Assembly: GCF_900100395.1 (NCBI RefSeq)
Contig: NZ_FNFB01000032.1
Span: forward strand, 1-64,000
Source: Nonomuraea maritima
GTDB taxonomy: Bacteria; Actinomycetota; Actinomycetes; Streptosporangiales; Streptosporangiaceae
Length of the DNA stretch: 64,000 bases
Direction of reading: 5' to 3'
Below are positions 24,160 through 32,995 of the stretch, piece after piece. Positions within the stretch are counted from its first letter, which is position 1; the number at the start of each line of letters is the position of its first letter. Below the pieces are notes generated by a model that saw only the letters and a program-made list of their open reading frames with translations, searched no databases and had not been told where the DNA came from. The position numbers and the translations under genes were made by a program.

Positions 24160-24804
24160 ATGCTCGACGACATCTGGGTGGACGACTCCGTCCTCGCGCT
24201 GCGACCCGACTTCGCGGTGCTGGTCATGACCGCGCACGGCCTGCGCAACGGGCCGAGCGACGACCGCTCCCGCGCCTGGCTGACCGCGGCCTCCGCGTGC
24301 GAGGTCCAGACGGAGAAGATCGACGCGTGGAAGGACGCCTACCGCGCCTTCGGGGCCAAGCCGCAGCGCACCCGCCCCTCGGTCGACGCGCTCACCCGCC
24401 GGATGCCGCTGCCGGAGATCAACCGGGCCGTCGACGCGTACAACTCGATCAGCGTCAGGCACGCGCTGCCCATCGGCGGGGAAGACCTCGACCGCTACGT
24501 CGGCCCGGCGCGGCTGGTCAGGGCGAGCGGCGACGAGGCATCGGAGGAGGCGCTGGGGCAGCCCGAGCCAGGCGAGGTCATCTGGCGCGACGACGCCGGG
24601 GTCACCTGCAGGCGGTGGAACTGGCGCCAGGTGGCGCGCACCCGCCTCACCGAGGAGACCACCAACGCGATCTTCATGCTCGAGCGCCTGGAGCCGATGT
24701 CGCTGGAGGAGCTGAAGCAGGCGGGCGAGGAGCTCGCCGACCTGCTGGCCGAACTGTCCCCTGAGGTGCGCATCACCAGCAGACTCCTGCTGAACGGGAA
24801 CTAA
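24160..24804 (+). CDS. B3/B4 tRNA-binding-domain protein
   Basis: 214 aa. It resembles the free-standing B3/B4 domain of the phenylalanyl-tRNA synthetase beta chain: KIDAWKDAYRAFGAKPQRTR, ALTRRMPLPEINRAVDAYNS and I-W-R-D-D-A-G-V-T-C-R-R-W-N-W-R-Q-V. Such proteins may act on mischarged tRNA or free amino acids, but no activity is shown for the family. The ATG at 24160 lies 6 bases after TAGACT (24148-24153) with no ribosome site, so a leaderless start is likely; a GTG at 24154 is an alternative. Confidence 0.75.
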   Translation: MLDDIWVDDSVLALRPDFAVLVMTAHGLRNGPSDDRSRAWLTAASACEVQTEKIDAWKDAYRAFGAKPQRTRPSVDALTRRMPLPEINRAVDAYNSISVRHALPIGGEDLDRYVGPARLVRASGDEASEEALGQPEPGEVIWRDDAGVTCRRWNWRQVARTRLTEETTNAIFMLERLEPMSLEELKQAGEELADLLAELSPEVRITSRLLLNGN

Positions 24805-25008
24805 ACCCAAGGTATGAGCGTTGATACGAAACAGTAATAAAGGCCGCACCACCGGGCTTGACGAGCAGGACGTGACCTCGCACGTCAGTCCTGGCAGGAT
24901 CGTTCGGGGCGGCACGGGCGCTTCTGCGCGCGGTGCCGCTGCGGGCGAGTAGCCTTGGACAGGTTCTCTAACATCAACGCCGATCTGCGGAAGAGGGCGA
25001 TTTCCGCC
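24805..25008 (+). promoter_or_regulatory. kgd upstream region with inverted repeat
   Basis: About 200 bases. An inverted repeat GACGTG-N6-CACGTC lies at 24869-24886 and could be an operator or leader hairpin. TTGACG just upstream (24859-24864) is a candidate -35, but no good -10 is at the right distance. Confidence 0.35.
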
Positions 25009-28000
25009 GTGTCGTCTGAGTCGTCGCGGACAAACCCGCTGGCAAGCTTCGGTCAGAACGAATGGCTTGTCGACGAGCTGTACCAGAAGTACCTCCAAGA
25101 TCCCGAGTCTGTCGACAAGGCCTGGTGGAACTTCTTCGCTGACTACAACCCTGATTACGGACCGGGCCGGACCCCGGTCAGGGAGGCGGCGAACGGCACA
25201 GTCACCGCTCCCTCTCCCGCTCCCCCTGCTCCACCCCAGCCGGCGCCGCCGAAGGCTCCCGCTGCCCCGGCCGCCGAGAAGCCGAAGCAGCCCGCCACCC
25301 CGGCCCCCAAGGGCGCCGAGGAGGTCAAGCTGCGCGGCGCGGCGGCCCGCACGGCCGCCAACATGGACATGTCGCTGTCGGTCCCGACCGCGACCAGCGT
25401 CCGTGCCATCCCGGCGAAGCTGCTCATCGACAACCGCATCGTGATCAACAATCACCTCAAGCGGGGTCGTGGCGGCAAGGTCTCCTTCACCCACCTGATC
25501 GGTTTCGCGATCGTCAAGGCGCTGAAGGCCATGCCGGAGATGAACCACTCCTACACGGAGGTCGACGGCAAGCCGACGCTGGTCAAGCCCGAGCACGTGG
25601 GCTTCGGCCTGGCGATCGACGTGCAGAAGGGCAACGGCGAGCGCCAGCTCCTCGTGCCGTCCATCAAGGCCGCGGAAGAGATGGACTTCCGGCAGTTCTG
25701 GATGGCCTACGAGGAGGTCGTCCGCAAGGCTCGCGCCGGCAAGCTCGCCGTCGACGACTTCGCCGGCACGACCATCTCGCTGACCAACCCGGGCACGATC
25801 GGCACCGTCCACTCCGTGCCGCGTCTCATGCCCGGTCAGGGCACGATCATCGGCGTCGGCGCGATGGAGTACCCGGCCGAGTACCAGGGCGCCTCGCCCG
25901 ACACGCTCTCGCGCCTGGCTGTCTCCAAGGTCATGACGCTGACCAGCACCTACGACCACCGGATCATCCAGGGCGCCCAGTCGGGCGACTTCCTGCGCCA
26001 GATCCACCGGCTGCTGCTCGGCGAGGACGGCTTCTACGACGAGGTCTTCGAGTCGCTGCGCATCCCGTACGAGCCGGTCCGGTGGGTGCAGGACATCTCG
26101 GCGTCCCACGACGACGACGTGGCCAAGTCCGCGCGCGTGATCGAGCTGATCCACGCCTACCGCGTACGCGGCCATCTCATGGCCGAGACCGACCCGCTCG
26201 AGTACAAGCAGCGCAAGCACCCCGACCTCGACATCCAGTCGCACGGCCTGACGCTGTGGGACCTCGAGCGTGAGTTCGCCACCGGCGGTTTCGGCGGCCG
26301 CCCGCTGATGAAGCTGCGCGAGATCCTCGGCGTGCTGCGCGACTCCTACTGCCGTACGGTCGGCATCGAGTACATGCACATCCAGAACCCCGAGGAACGG
26401 GCCTGGATCCAGGCGCGGGTGGAGAAGCCGCACGCCTCTCCCGAGCGCGCCGAACAGCTCAACATCCTCAGCCGGCTCAACACGGCCGAGGCGTTCGAGA
26501 CCTTCCTGCAGACGAAGTTCGTCGGCCAGAAGCGCTTCTCGCTCGAGGGCGGCGAGTCCCTGATCCCGCTGCTCGACTCGGTGATCAGCGACGCCGCCGA
26601 CGAAGACCTCGACGAGGTCGTCATCGGCATGGCCCACCGCGGTCGCCTCAACGTGCTGGCCAACATCGTGGGCAAGTCGTACGCCCAGATCTTCGGCGAG
26701 TTCGAGGGCAACATCGACCCGCGTACGGCGCACGGCTCCGGCGACGTGAAGTACCACCTCGGCGCCGCGGGCACGTTCACCGCGCCGAGCGGCAAGACGA
26801 TCACCGCCTCCGTGGTCGCCAACCCCTCCCACCTGGAGGCGGTCGACCCGGTGCTGGAGGGCGTCGTCCGCGCCAAGCAGGACCTCCTGGAGCGCGGCGA
26901 GGAGGGCTTCACCGTCCTGCCGGTGCTCGTCCACGGTGACGCGGCCTTCGCCGGCCAGGGTGTCGTGGCCGAGACGCTCAACCTGTCGCAGCTGCGCGGC
27001 TACCGCACCGGCGGCACCGTGCACGTGGTCGTCAACAACCAGGTGGGCTTCACCACCTCGCCGGCCTCGTCCCGCTCGTCGGTCTACGCGACCGACGTGG
27101 CGCGGATGATCCAGGCGCCGATCTTCCACGTCAACGGCGACGACCCCGAGGCCGTGGTGCGCGTGGGCCAGCTGGCCTACGAGTACCGCCAGACGTTCCG
27201 CAAGGACGTCGTCATCGACCTCATCTGCTACCGCCGCCGCGGCCACAACGAGGGCGACAACCCCGCCTTCACCCAGCCGCTGATGTACGACCTCATCGAC
27301 GCCAAGCGCTCGACCCGCAAGCTCTACACCGAGGCGCTGATCGGCCGGGGCGACATCACGGTCGAGGAGGCCGAGCAGGCGCTGCGCGACTACCAGGCCA
27401 AGCTCGAGCAGGCGTTCACCGAGGTCCGCGAGGCGGCCAAGAAGCCTCAGGAGGCCGCCGCCATGCGCGTGCCGCCGACCGAGGTGGTCAAGTGGACGCA
27501 CTCCGAGACGCCGACGGCGATCAGCCACGAGGCACTCAAGCGCATCGTCGACACCCAGCTCAACCTGCCCGAGGGCTTCACGGTCCACCCACGTCTCGCG
27601 CCGGTGCTGCAGCGCCGCGGCCAGATGGTCGAGCACGACACGATCGACTGGGCGATGGGCGAGACGCTGGCGTTCGGCTCGCTGCTGCTCGACGGCCACC
27701 CGGTGCGCCTGGTCGGCCAGGACTCCCGGCGCGGCACGTTCACCCAGCGCCACGCCGTGCTGGTCGACCGCATGACGGGCGCCGAGCACACGCCGCTCAA
27801 GGCCTTCAACGAGGGCACGACGAAGTTCTACGTCTACGACTCCCTGCTGAGCGAGTACGCCGCGCTCGGCTTCGAGTACGGCTACAGCTTCGTCCGCCCC
27901 GACGCGCTGGTCCTCTGGGAGGCGCAGTTCGGCGACTTCGTCAACGGCGCCCAGACGATCATCGACGAGTTCATCTCGTCGGGCGAGCAGAAGTGGGGGC

Positions 28001-28671
28001 AGAAGTCCTCGGTCGTGCTGCTGCTGCCGCACGGCTTCGAGGGCCAGGGCCCCGACCACTCCTCCGCCCGCATCGAGCGGTTCCTCCAGGTCTGCGCGCA
28101 GGACAACATGACCGTCGCGCAGCCGACCACTCCGGCCAACTACTTCCACCTGCTGCGCTGGCAGGTCGAGTCCGAGCGGCGCAAGCCGATGGTGGTCTTC
28201 ACGCCGAAGTGGCTGCTGCGGCACAAGGCGGCAACGTCGAAGTCGTCCGACTTCACCTCGGGCACCTTCCAGCCGGTGCTCGGTGACACGACGGTCGACC
28301 CGGCCAAGGTCACCAAGGTCGTGCTGACCTCGGGCAAGCTCTACTACGAGCTGGCCGCGCAGCGCGACAAGCTGGACCGCGGCGACGTCGCGATCGTCCG
28401 GCTGGAGCGGCTCTACCCGTTCCCGACCGACGAGCTGGCCGCCGAGCTGGGCCGCTACGGCGACCAGGTGCAGCTGCTCTGGGCGCAGGACGAGCCGGTC
28501 AACATGGGCCCGTGGCCCTACCTGACGCTCAAGATGGCGGAAGACCCGCAGGCGCTGGGCGGCCGCCCGGTGACGCGGGTGTCGCGCCGGCCCAACAGCT
28601 CTCCGGCTACGGGCTCGCACAGCACCCACGACCAGGAGCTCGAGGAGATCCTGGGGCAGATCTTCGCCTGA
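25009..28671 (+). CDS. kgd: Multifunctional 2-oxoglutarate dehydrogenase E1/E2-like enzyme (Kgd)
   Basis: 1220 aa from the GTG at 25009; a TTG at 24955 would add 18 residues. Central TCA-cycle enzyme with 2-oxoglutarate decarboxylase (E1) and succinyltransferase (E2-like) parts. Residues 13-42 hold the conserved N-terminal helix (F-G-Q-N-E-W-L-V-D-E-L-Y), then a Pro/Ala linker to about 105, the acyltransferase domain to about 340 with catalytic His317 in T-Y-D-H-R-I-I-Q, and the ThDP-dependent E1 domain to the end. E1 motifs include IGMAHRGRLNVLANI, VHGDAAFAGQGVVAETLNLS, V-V-N-N-Q-V-G-F and RRRGHNEGDNPAFTQP. It lacks a lipoyl domain, as in other actinobacteria, so it relies on the pyruvate dehydrogenase E2. 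In relatives GarA and Ser/Thr kinases control it. Confidence 0.95.
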   Translation: MSSESSRTNPLASFGQNEWLVDELYQKYLQDPESVDKAWWNFFADYNPDYGPGRTPVREAANGTVTAPSPAPPAPPQPAPPKAPAAPAAEKPKQPATPAPKGAEEVKLRGAAARTAANMDMSLSVPTATSVRAIPAKLLIDNRIVINNHLKRGRGGKVSFTHLIGFAIVKALKAMPEMNHSYTEVDGKPTLVKPEHVGFGLAIDVQKGNGERQLLVPSIKAAEEMDFRQFWMAYEEVVRKARAGKLAVDDFAGTTISLTNPGTIGTVHSVPRLMPGQGTIIGVGAMEYPAEYQGASPDTLSRLAVSKVMTLTSTYDHRIIQGAQSGDFLRQIHRLLLGEDGFYDEVFESLRIPYEPVRWVQDISASHDDDVAKSARVIELIHAYRVRGHLMAETDPLEYKQRKHPDLDIQSHGLTLWDLEREFATGGFGGRPLMKLREILGVLRDSYCRTVGIEYMHIQNPEERAWIQARVEKPHASPERAEQLNILSRLNTAEAFETFLQTKFVGQKRFSLEGGESLIPLLDSVISDAADEDLDEVVIGMAHRGRLNVLANIVGKSYAQIFGEFEGNIDPRTAHGSGDVKYHLGAAGTFTAPSGKTITASVVANPSHLEAVDPVLEGVVRAKQDLLERGEEGFTVLPVLVHGDAAFAGQGVVAETLNLSQLRGYRTGGTVHVVVNNQVGFTTSPASSRSSVYATDVARMIQAPIFHVNGDDPEAVVRVGQLAYEYRQTFRKDVVIDLICYRRRGHNEGDNPAFTQPLMYDLIDAKRSTRKLYTEALIGRGDITVEEAEQALRDYQAKLEQAFTEVREAAKKPQEAAAMRVPPTEVVKWTHSETPTAISHEALKRIVDTQLNLPEGFTVHPRLAPVLQRRGQMVEHDTIDWAMGETLAFGSLLLDGHPVRLVGQDSRRGTFTQRHAVLVDRMTGAEHTPLKAFNEGTTKFYVYDSLLSEYAALGFEYGYSFVRPDALVLWEAQFGDFVNGAQTIIDEFISSGEQKWGQKSSVVLLLPHGFEGQGPDHSSARIERFLQVCAQDNMTVAQPTTPANYFHLLRWQVESERRKPMVVFTPKWLLRHKAATSKSSDFTSGTFQPVLGDTTVDPAKVTKVVLTSGKLYYELAAQRDKLDRGDVAIVRLERLYPFPTDELAAELGRYGDQVQLLWAQDEPVNMGPWPYLTLKMAEDPQALGGRPVTRVSRRPNSSPATGSHSTHDQELEEILGQIFA

Positions 28672-28683
28672 AGCCGTCCATGA

Positions 28684-28715
28684 GCGAGCCCCCGGCCCGG
28701 CGGCCGGGGGCTCGC
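28684..28715 (+). terminator. Terminator after kgd
   Basis: A perfect 14-bp stem (28684-28697 with 28702-28715, CGGC loop) right after the kgd stop, followed by CCGTTTCC. Confidence 0.85.
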
Positions 28716-28770
28716 CCGTTTCCTGGCAGGCTGAAGCCAGGCATGTTCTCGCGGAAGGAAAGAAAGAGCG

Positions 28771-28950
28771 ATGTACTTCACCGATCGGGGGATCGAGGAG
28801 CTCGTCGAGCGGCGCGGCGAGGAGGAGGTCAGCCTCCTGTGGCTCGGTGAGCGCCTGCGCGAGTTCGTCGACCTGAACCCCGAGTTCGAGACGCCGGTCG
28901 AGCGCCTGGCCACCTGGCTGGCCCGCCTCGACGACGAGGACGACGACTGA
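28771..28950 (+). CDS. DUF6104-family small protein
   Basis: 59 aa: M-Y-F-T-D-R-G-I-E-E-L-V-E-R-R-G-E-E-E-V, then L-W-L-G-E-R-L-R-E-F-V-D-L-N-P, and an acidic tail LDDEDDD. I recognise it as the short acidic DUF6104 protein found downstream of the oxoglutarate dehydrogenase gene in many actinomycetes. AAGGAAAG lies upstream of the ATG. No catalytic residues are visible; it is likely helical and cytoplasmic. The conserved position next to kgd suggests, but does not show, a link with that enzyme. Confidence 0.8.
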   Translation: MYFTDRGIEELVERRGEEEVSLLWLGERLREFVDLNPEFETPVERLATWLARLDDEDDD

Positions 28951-28973
28951 CGGAGCCGGTCCCGTCGAAGCCC

Positions 28974-29020
28974 TATCGCGATACATCTTGAGTTTGCCGC
29001 GAACACGACATATCGTGTTC
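28974..29020 (+). promoter_or_regulatory. Promoter and PadR-type operator of the DUF4097-padR operon
   Basis: A -35 TTGAGT (28988-28993) and -10 TATCGT (29011-29016) are 17 bases apart. A perfect inverted repeat with arms GAACACGA and TCGTGTTC and a 4-base centre (29001-29020) covers the -10. A second perfect palindrome TATCGCGATA lies at 28974-28983, just before the -35. Their position over the promoter of an operon that encodes a PadR regulator suggests autorepression. Confidence 0.7.
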
Positions 29021-29056
29021 ATGGCAGGGGGCGTATCCCCAGAAAGGGCGACGATC

Positions 29057-29857
29057 ATGCAGCGGACCATCGACCGGCCAGAACACCTGACCTTCCCTGA
29101 CGTGGCGTCACTCGACGTCCGCATCGTTTCCGGCCGCCTCGACGTGCTGGCCGGCGACGGGCCTCCCACGCTGGAGGTCACCGACGTCGACTCGGTCTCC
29201 CCGCTCGTCGTCACCTACGACGAGGAGACCAAGGAGCTCACCGTCGCCTACCGCGACCTCACCTGGGACGGCATGCTCGGCTGGCTGCGGCGCGACCGGC
29301 GCCGTACGGTGCTGTCGATCTCCGTGCCGAAGACCTGCAAGGTCAAGGCCGGCGTGGTGTCGGCCCCCGCGGTGGTCGCCGGCTTCGAGCGGACCACGCA
29401 GGTCAAGAGCGTCTCGGGCGACATCGTGCTCGACGGGGTCAGCGGCGACGTGAGCGCCACCACCGCCTCCGGGGCCGTCGAGAGCCGGTCGATGGCGGGC
29501 GACCTGTCGTTCAACAGCGTGTCGGGCGACCTCACGGTGGCCGACGGCACGCCGCGCCGGCTGCGCGCCAAGACGGTCTCCGGCCGCATCATGACCGACC
29601 TCACGCTCCGGCCGACCTCGCACGTGACCTTGAACAGCGTCTCCGGTGACATCCTGGTCAGGCTCCCCGAGCACGCCGAGGCCGACGTCAGCGTCAAGGC
29701 CACCTCCGGCAGGCTGGTGAGCGCGTTCGAGGAAGTGTTCCACACGAATGGCCCCGGCTCGAGATCGATGGCGGGGCGACTGGGCGGCGGCATGGCCGCG
29801 CTGTCGGCCATGACGGTCAGCGGCGATGTCACGCTGCTCAAGAGGGAGAGGAAATGA
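29057..29857 (+). CDS. DUF4097-family beta-repeat protein
   Basis: 266 aa. Repeated S-V-S-G-D-I/L segments (KSVSGDIVLDGVSGDVSATT, N-S-V-S-G-D-L-T-V, N-S-V-S-G-D-I-L-V, M-T-V-S-G-D-V-T-L) form the right-handed beta-solenoid-like DUF4097/bactofilin-like pattern. No signal peptide or membrane segment is seen. AAAGGGCG precedes the ATG at 29057. It overlaps the padR start by 4 bases. In Firmicutes and actinomycetes such proteins often pair with PadR regulators in envelope-stress operons; the molecular function is unknown. Confidence 0.85.
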   Translation: MQRTIDRPEHLTFPDVASLDVRIVSGRLDVLAGDGPPTLEVTDVDSVSPLVVTYDEETKELTVAYRDLTWDGMLGWLRRDRRRTVLSISVPKTCKVKAGVVSAPAVVAGFERTTQVKSVSGDIVLDGVSGDVSATTASGAVESRSMAGDLSFNSVSGDLTVADGTPRRLRAKTVSGRIMTDLTLRPTSHVTLNSVSGDILVRLPEHAEADVSVKATSGRLVSAFEEVFHTNGPGSRSMAGRLGGGMAALSAMTVSGDVTLLKRERK

Positions 29858-30591
29858 GCCCTGTCTTCGGTCACGGCCGCCTGCGGCTGTACCTGCTGAA
29901 GCTCCTGGAGGAGAGCCCCCGTCACGGGTACGAGGTCATCCGGCTGCTCCAGGACCGCTTCCTCGGTGTCTACTCGCCCTCCCCTGGCACGATCTACCCG
30001 CGCCTGGCCCGCCTGGAGGAGGAGGGCCTCGTGACCCACGAGGTCGTCAAGGGCAAGAAGGTGTTCTCGATCACCGACAAGGGCCGCGAGGAACTCAACG
30101 CCCGGCTCGACGAGCTCGACGACCTGGAGCAGGAGATCTCCGCGTCCGTCCGCGACATCGCGCGCGAGGTCAAGGAGGACGTGCGCGACACGGTCCGGTC
30201 GCTGCGCGACGAGCTGACGAGGATGGCCAAGGACGTCCGTTCTGGCGCGGGCGAGGAGAGCCGCCGGCTGCGCCAGACACAGGACGACCTCAAGCGGCTG
30301 CGCGACCAGCAGAAGATGCAGTGGATGGAGTCCGCCGTCCACTGGCAGGACGAGGGCGAGCGGCTGAGCGGCGAGTGGCGCCGGATCTGGTCGGAGGTGT
30401 GGTCGACGCTCGGCGGCGCGCCGCCCAACCGGGCGGATCTGGACGCCCAGCTCGGCGAGCTGCTGGCCGACTTCGTCGCCTCGGCGCGAGAGGAGGCGTC
30501 CGACGCCCGGCTGACCCCGGCGAAGCTGGCGGAGCTGCGGACGACGCTCGACGAGGCGGCCACCCGCGTCCGCACCATCCTCGAACGCTGA
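29854..30591 (+). CDS. PadR-family transcriptional regulator
   Basis: 245 aa. N-terminal PadR winged helix: GRLRLYLLKLLEESPRHGYE, S-P-G-T-I-Y-P-R-L-A-R-L-E-E-E-G-L-V, K-K-V-F-S-I-T-D-K-G-R. After it comes a long charged helical segment (about 85-165) with heptad-like Leu/Arg/Glu, probably a coiled-coil dimerisation region, longer than in short PadR proteins. Coupled to the DUF4097 gene; the inverted repeat over the shared promoter is the likely target. Confidence 0.9.
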   Translation: MSPVFGHGRLRLYLLKLLEESPRHGYEVIRLLQDRFLGVYSPSPGTIYPRLARLEEEGLVTHEVVKGKKVFSITDKGREELNARLDELDDLEQEISASVRDIAREVKEDVRDTVRSLRDELTRMAKDVRSGAGEESRRLRQTQDDLKRLRDQQKMQWMESAVHWQDEGERLSGEWRRIWSEVWSTLGGAPPNRADLDAQLGELLADFVASAREEASDARLTPAKLAELRTTLDEAATRVRTILER

Positions 30592-30593
30592 GA

Positions 30594-30624
30594 CCGGCCC
30601 CCGGGCGGTCGCCCTGGAGGCCGG
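30594..30624. terminator. Probable bidirectional terminator
   Basis: CCGGCC (30594-30599) pairs with GGCCGG (30619-30624); inside it GGGCG and CGCCC form a second stem. It lies between the convergent padR and oxidoreductase genes. Weaker than the other terminators of the window. Confidence 0.45.
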
Positions 30625-30633
30625 CCCGGCGGC

Positions 30634-31590
30634 TCAGCGGGTGAAGACGATCTTTCCGAAGACGTCGCCCTCGGCCATGGCCGCGAACCCGTCGCGCGCC
30701 TCGGTCATCGGCAGCACGCGGTCGATCTCGGGTCGCAGCCCGGTCTGCTCGAGGAACACCGCGAGCCGCCCGAGCTGGTCGCGGGTGCCCATGGTGGAGC
30801 CGATCACCGACAGCTGCAGGAAGAAGACCCGGTTGAGGTCGGCGGGCGGGGCGGCTCCGCTGGTGGCGCCGCAGACGACGATGCGCCCGCCCGGTTTGAG
30901 TGACTTGAGCGAGTGGTCCCAGGTGGCCTGCCCGACGGTCTCCATGACGGCGTCCACCCGCTCGGGCAGCCGCGCGCCGGGCTCGAAGACCTGGTCGGCG
31001 CCGAGCTGCCGGGCCCGCTCGCGCTTGGCCTCCGTCCGGCTGGTGGCCCACATCCGGTAACCGGCGGCGCGACCGAGCGCGATCAGCGCGGTGGCGACCC
31101 CGCCGCCCGCGCCCTGCACCAGCACGGTGGAGCCGGGCTGCAGCCCGGCCTTGTCGAACAGCATCCGGTACGCGGTCAGCCACGCCGTCGGCAGGCAGGC
31201 CGCGTGCTCGAAGCTGAGCCCCGCGGGCTTGGGCACCAGGTTGCCGCGCGGAACGGCGACCCGGTCGGCGAACGTGCCGTCGTACACCTCCGACAGCAGC
31301 GACCGCCTGGGGTCGAGCGTCTCGTCACCGCCGGAACCGATCACGGCGTGCACGATGACCTCGTTGCCGTCCTCGTCGACGCCGGCGGCGTCGCAGCCGA
31401 GCACGATGGGCAGGCGGTCCTTCCTGATGCCGACGCCCTTGAGCGTCCACAGGTCGTGGTGGTTGAGCGCGGCGGCGCGGACGGTGACCGTCGTCCAGCC
31501 GTCCGGGGGCTCGGGATCGGGGTGCTCGCCGAGGGTCAGTCCGGCGAGCGGGTTGTCGGGGTCGGTCTGTGTGGCGGTTACCGCGAACAT
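30634..31590 (-). CDS. Quinone-oxidoreductase-like zinc-binding dehydrogenase (MDR)
   Basis: 318 aa. MDR fold: an N-terminal GroES-like domain with RAAALNHHDLWTLKGVG, then the nucleotide site VLVQGAGGGVATALIALG (A-x-G-G-V type) and G-G-R-I-V-V-C-G-A-T-S-G. The four-Cys structural zinc lobe is absent, as in NADPH:quinone reductases. TAGGGT (31602-31597) lies 6 bases before the ATG with no ribosome site, so a leaderless start is likely. The substrate is unknown. Confidence 0.85.
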   Translation of the reverse strand: MFAVTATQTDPDNPLAGLTLGEHPDPEPPDGWTTVTVRAAALNHHDLWTLKGVGIRKDRLPIVLGCDAAGVDEDGNEVIVHAVIGSGGDETLDPRRSLLSEVYDGTFADRVAVPRGNLVPKPAGLSFEHAACLPTAWLTAYRMLFDKAGLQPGSTVLVQGAGGGVATALIALGRAAGYRMWATSRTEAKRERARQLGADQVFEPGARLPERVDAVMETVGQATWDHSLKSLKPGGRIVVCGATSGAAPPADLNRVFFLQLSVIGSTMGTRDQLGRLAVFLEQTGLRPEIDRVLPMTEARDGFAAMAEGDVFGKIVFTR

Positions 31591-31640
31591 GGCCGCACCC
31601 TACTTCAGGGTGATCGATTCGCCGACGACCGCGGGCCGCC

Positions 31641-32561
31641 TCATTTCAACGTGACGCGGATGCTCTTGACGGCCTTCTCCCGGAACTCCTCGGGGCCCGA
31701 GGCCACCACCAGCACGTTCCCCCGGCACGCCATGTCAGCCCACTGGCGGCGTCCCTCGCTCTCGCCGGGCGGGCGGAACTCCTTGCCGCACGTGGGCGTG
31801 GGCGCGAGCATCACCGTCTTGCCGGCCCCTCCCCCGAACCACAGCTGCGGCCCGACCGGCTCGCCGCGTTCGATCTCTCCTGGCTTGGCGAGCCGTACTC
31901 CCTCACCGGCCGACAGCACGAGGTAGCCCTCCTTGGTGACGTCGCCCTTGAGGTTCTCGGCGGCGGTCACCCGCTGGTCGAACGTGAGGCCCTGGCCCCG
32001 GTCGTACATGGCGAGCCGCCACGAGCCGAACGAGAACAGCAGCACCTGCCCGTACGCGCCGGCCTGCCGGGGCCACAAGGTGACGTTGGGGGCGTAGTTG
32101 CGGATCGGCTCGCCGCCGCGGGTGATCTCGACCTCGCCACCGTACGGGGCGATGAGCTGCCGGTGCCGGCCCTCGACCCACATGCCCTGGAACGGCCGCG
32201 AGCCCAGCTCGTCGATGTTGAGCTCGGCGGGGTAGCGCACCTCGGCGCGGGTGCCGTCGGGGAACACCACCGGCAGCACCTCGTCGCCGCCCTTGGCGGT
32301 GGCGGCGATGGTGAGGTTGTTGGGCGGGGCGTCGATGCGGGTGAGCGACCTGATCGGCGCCGGCACCTGCCGCGTCGTCACTTCCGCGGCGGCCGGATCG
32401 GCGGGCGCCGGATCGACGTCGGCCGGGGCCGCGACCGGGTCGCGGCTGGCGAGCAGGCTGACGGCAGGAATCAACAGGAGCGCGAGGACCACCGCCAGTC
32501 CGATCCAGCGGCGCCGGCCGTCGCGCTCGCCTGCCTCGATCACGTCGAACTCTTTCGCCAC
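31641..32561 (-). CDS. Single-pass membrane protein with extracytoplasmic domain, unknown family
   Basis: 306 aa. A short charged N-terminus (A-K-E-F-D-V-I-E-A-G-E-R-D-G-R-R-R) is followed by one membrane segment (W-I-G-L-A-V-V-L-A-L-L-L-I-P-A-V, about residues 20-37). The rest is a predicted extracytoplasmic, beta-rich domain with GDEVLPVVFPDGTRAEVRYP and Y-G-G-E-V-E-I-T-R-G-G and two Cys near the end. The GTG at 32561 has GAGGA 6 bases upstream and fixes the start; 79 codons further upstream lack coding character. No domain family was recognised. It lies upstream of the peptidase array but on the other strand. Confidence 0.65.
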   Translation of the reverse strand: MAKEFDVIEAGERDGRRRWIGLAVVLALLLIPAVSLLASRDPVAAPADVDPAPADPAAAEVTTRQVPAPIRSLTRIDAPPNNLTIAATAKGGDEVLPVVFPDGTRAEVRYPAELNIDELGSRPFQGMWVEGRHRQLIAPYGGEVEITRGGEPIRNYAPNVTLWPRQAGAYGQVLLFSFGSWRLAMYDRGQGLTFDQRVTAAENLKGDVTKEGYLVLSAGEGVRLAKPGEIERGEPVGPQLWFGGGAGKTVMLAPTPTCGKEFRPPGESEGRRQWADMACRGNVLVVASGPEEFREKAVKSIRVTLK

Positions 32562-32995
32562 GACGTTCCTCGCCGAGTAGTGCCGGCTTGCGCCCTTGGC
32601 GTCCAGTTCAGTTGACCGGCGGCCTCCCGCGCAAGACCTGGGGCCGGAGAATTCGTCACGATATCTCCACTGGAGTGCCGGGACGCGGGTGATGAGCGGC
32701 ACCGGCGTGGGCCGAGCGCCAGGCGGACAACCCCGGTGCCGCCGGGCTTCCCGGCCGTGGAGTGACCAGCGGTGAACGCCGTTACCGGTGATTCTCACTG
32801 CGCTTCATCAGGTCGCCGACCTGGGGAGATGCCGATTGAGAATACATGCGTATTCGCTATTTCGATACCGGGTCATGCTTTTTCGCATTGTTTCCTGGCC
32901 GGTGTATTGCGCCCTTCATTAACGTTCCGAGCGTTTTCCTGGCCCACCGGGGCGCCGTACCCCGCTCTGGGCCGCCGAAAGCCGAGAGGAGCTCC
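32562..32995. promoter_or_regulatory. AT-richer region upstream of the peptidase array
   Basis: About 430 bases with no gene, clearly less GC-rich than the surroundings. A perfect inverted repeat GAATAC-ATGC-GTATTC lies at 32840-32855 and a CGTTACC heptamer at 32780-32786, whose complement GGTAACG recurs upstream of three further array genes. TGTATT near 32900 is a possible -10. Probably the control region of the first peptidase gene. Confidence 0.4.

Noticed and set aside
24097..29214. A 1,705-codon open frame on the minus strand opposite kgd
   Set aside because: It mirrors the GC-rich codon pattern of kgd, has no recognisable domain or ribosome site and spans several real genes on the other strand.
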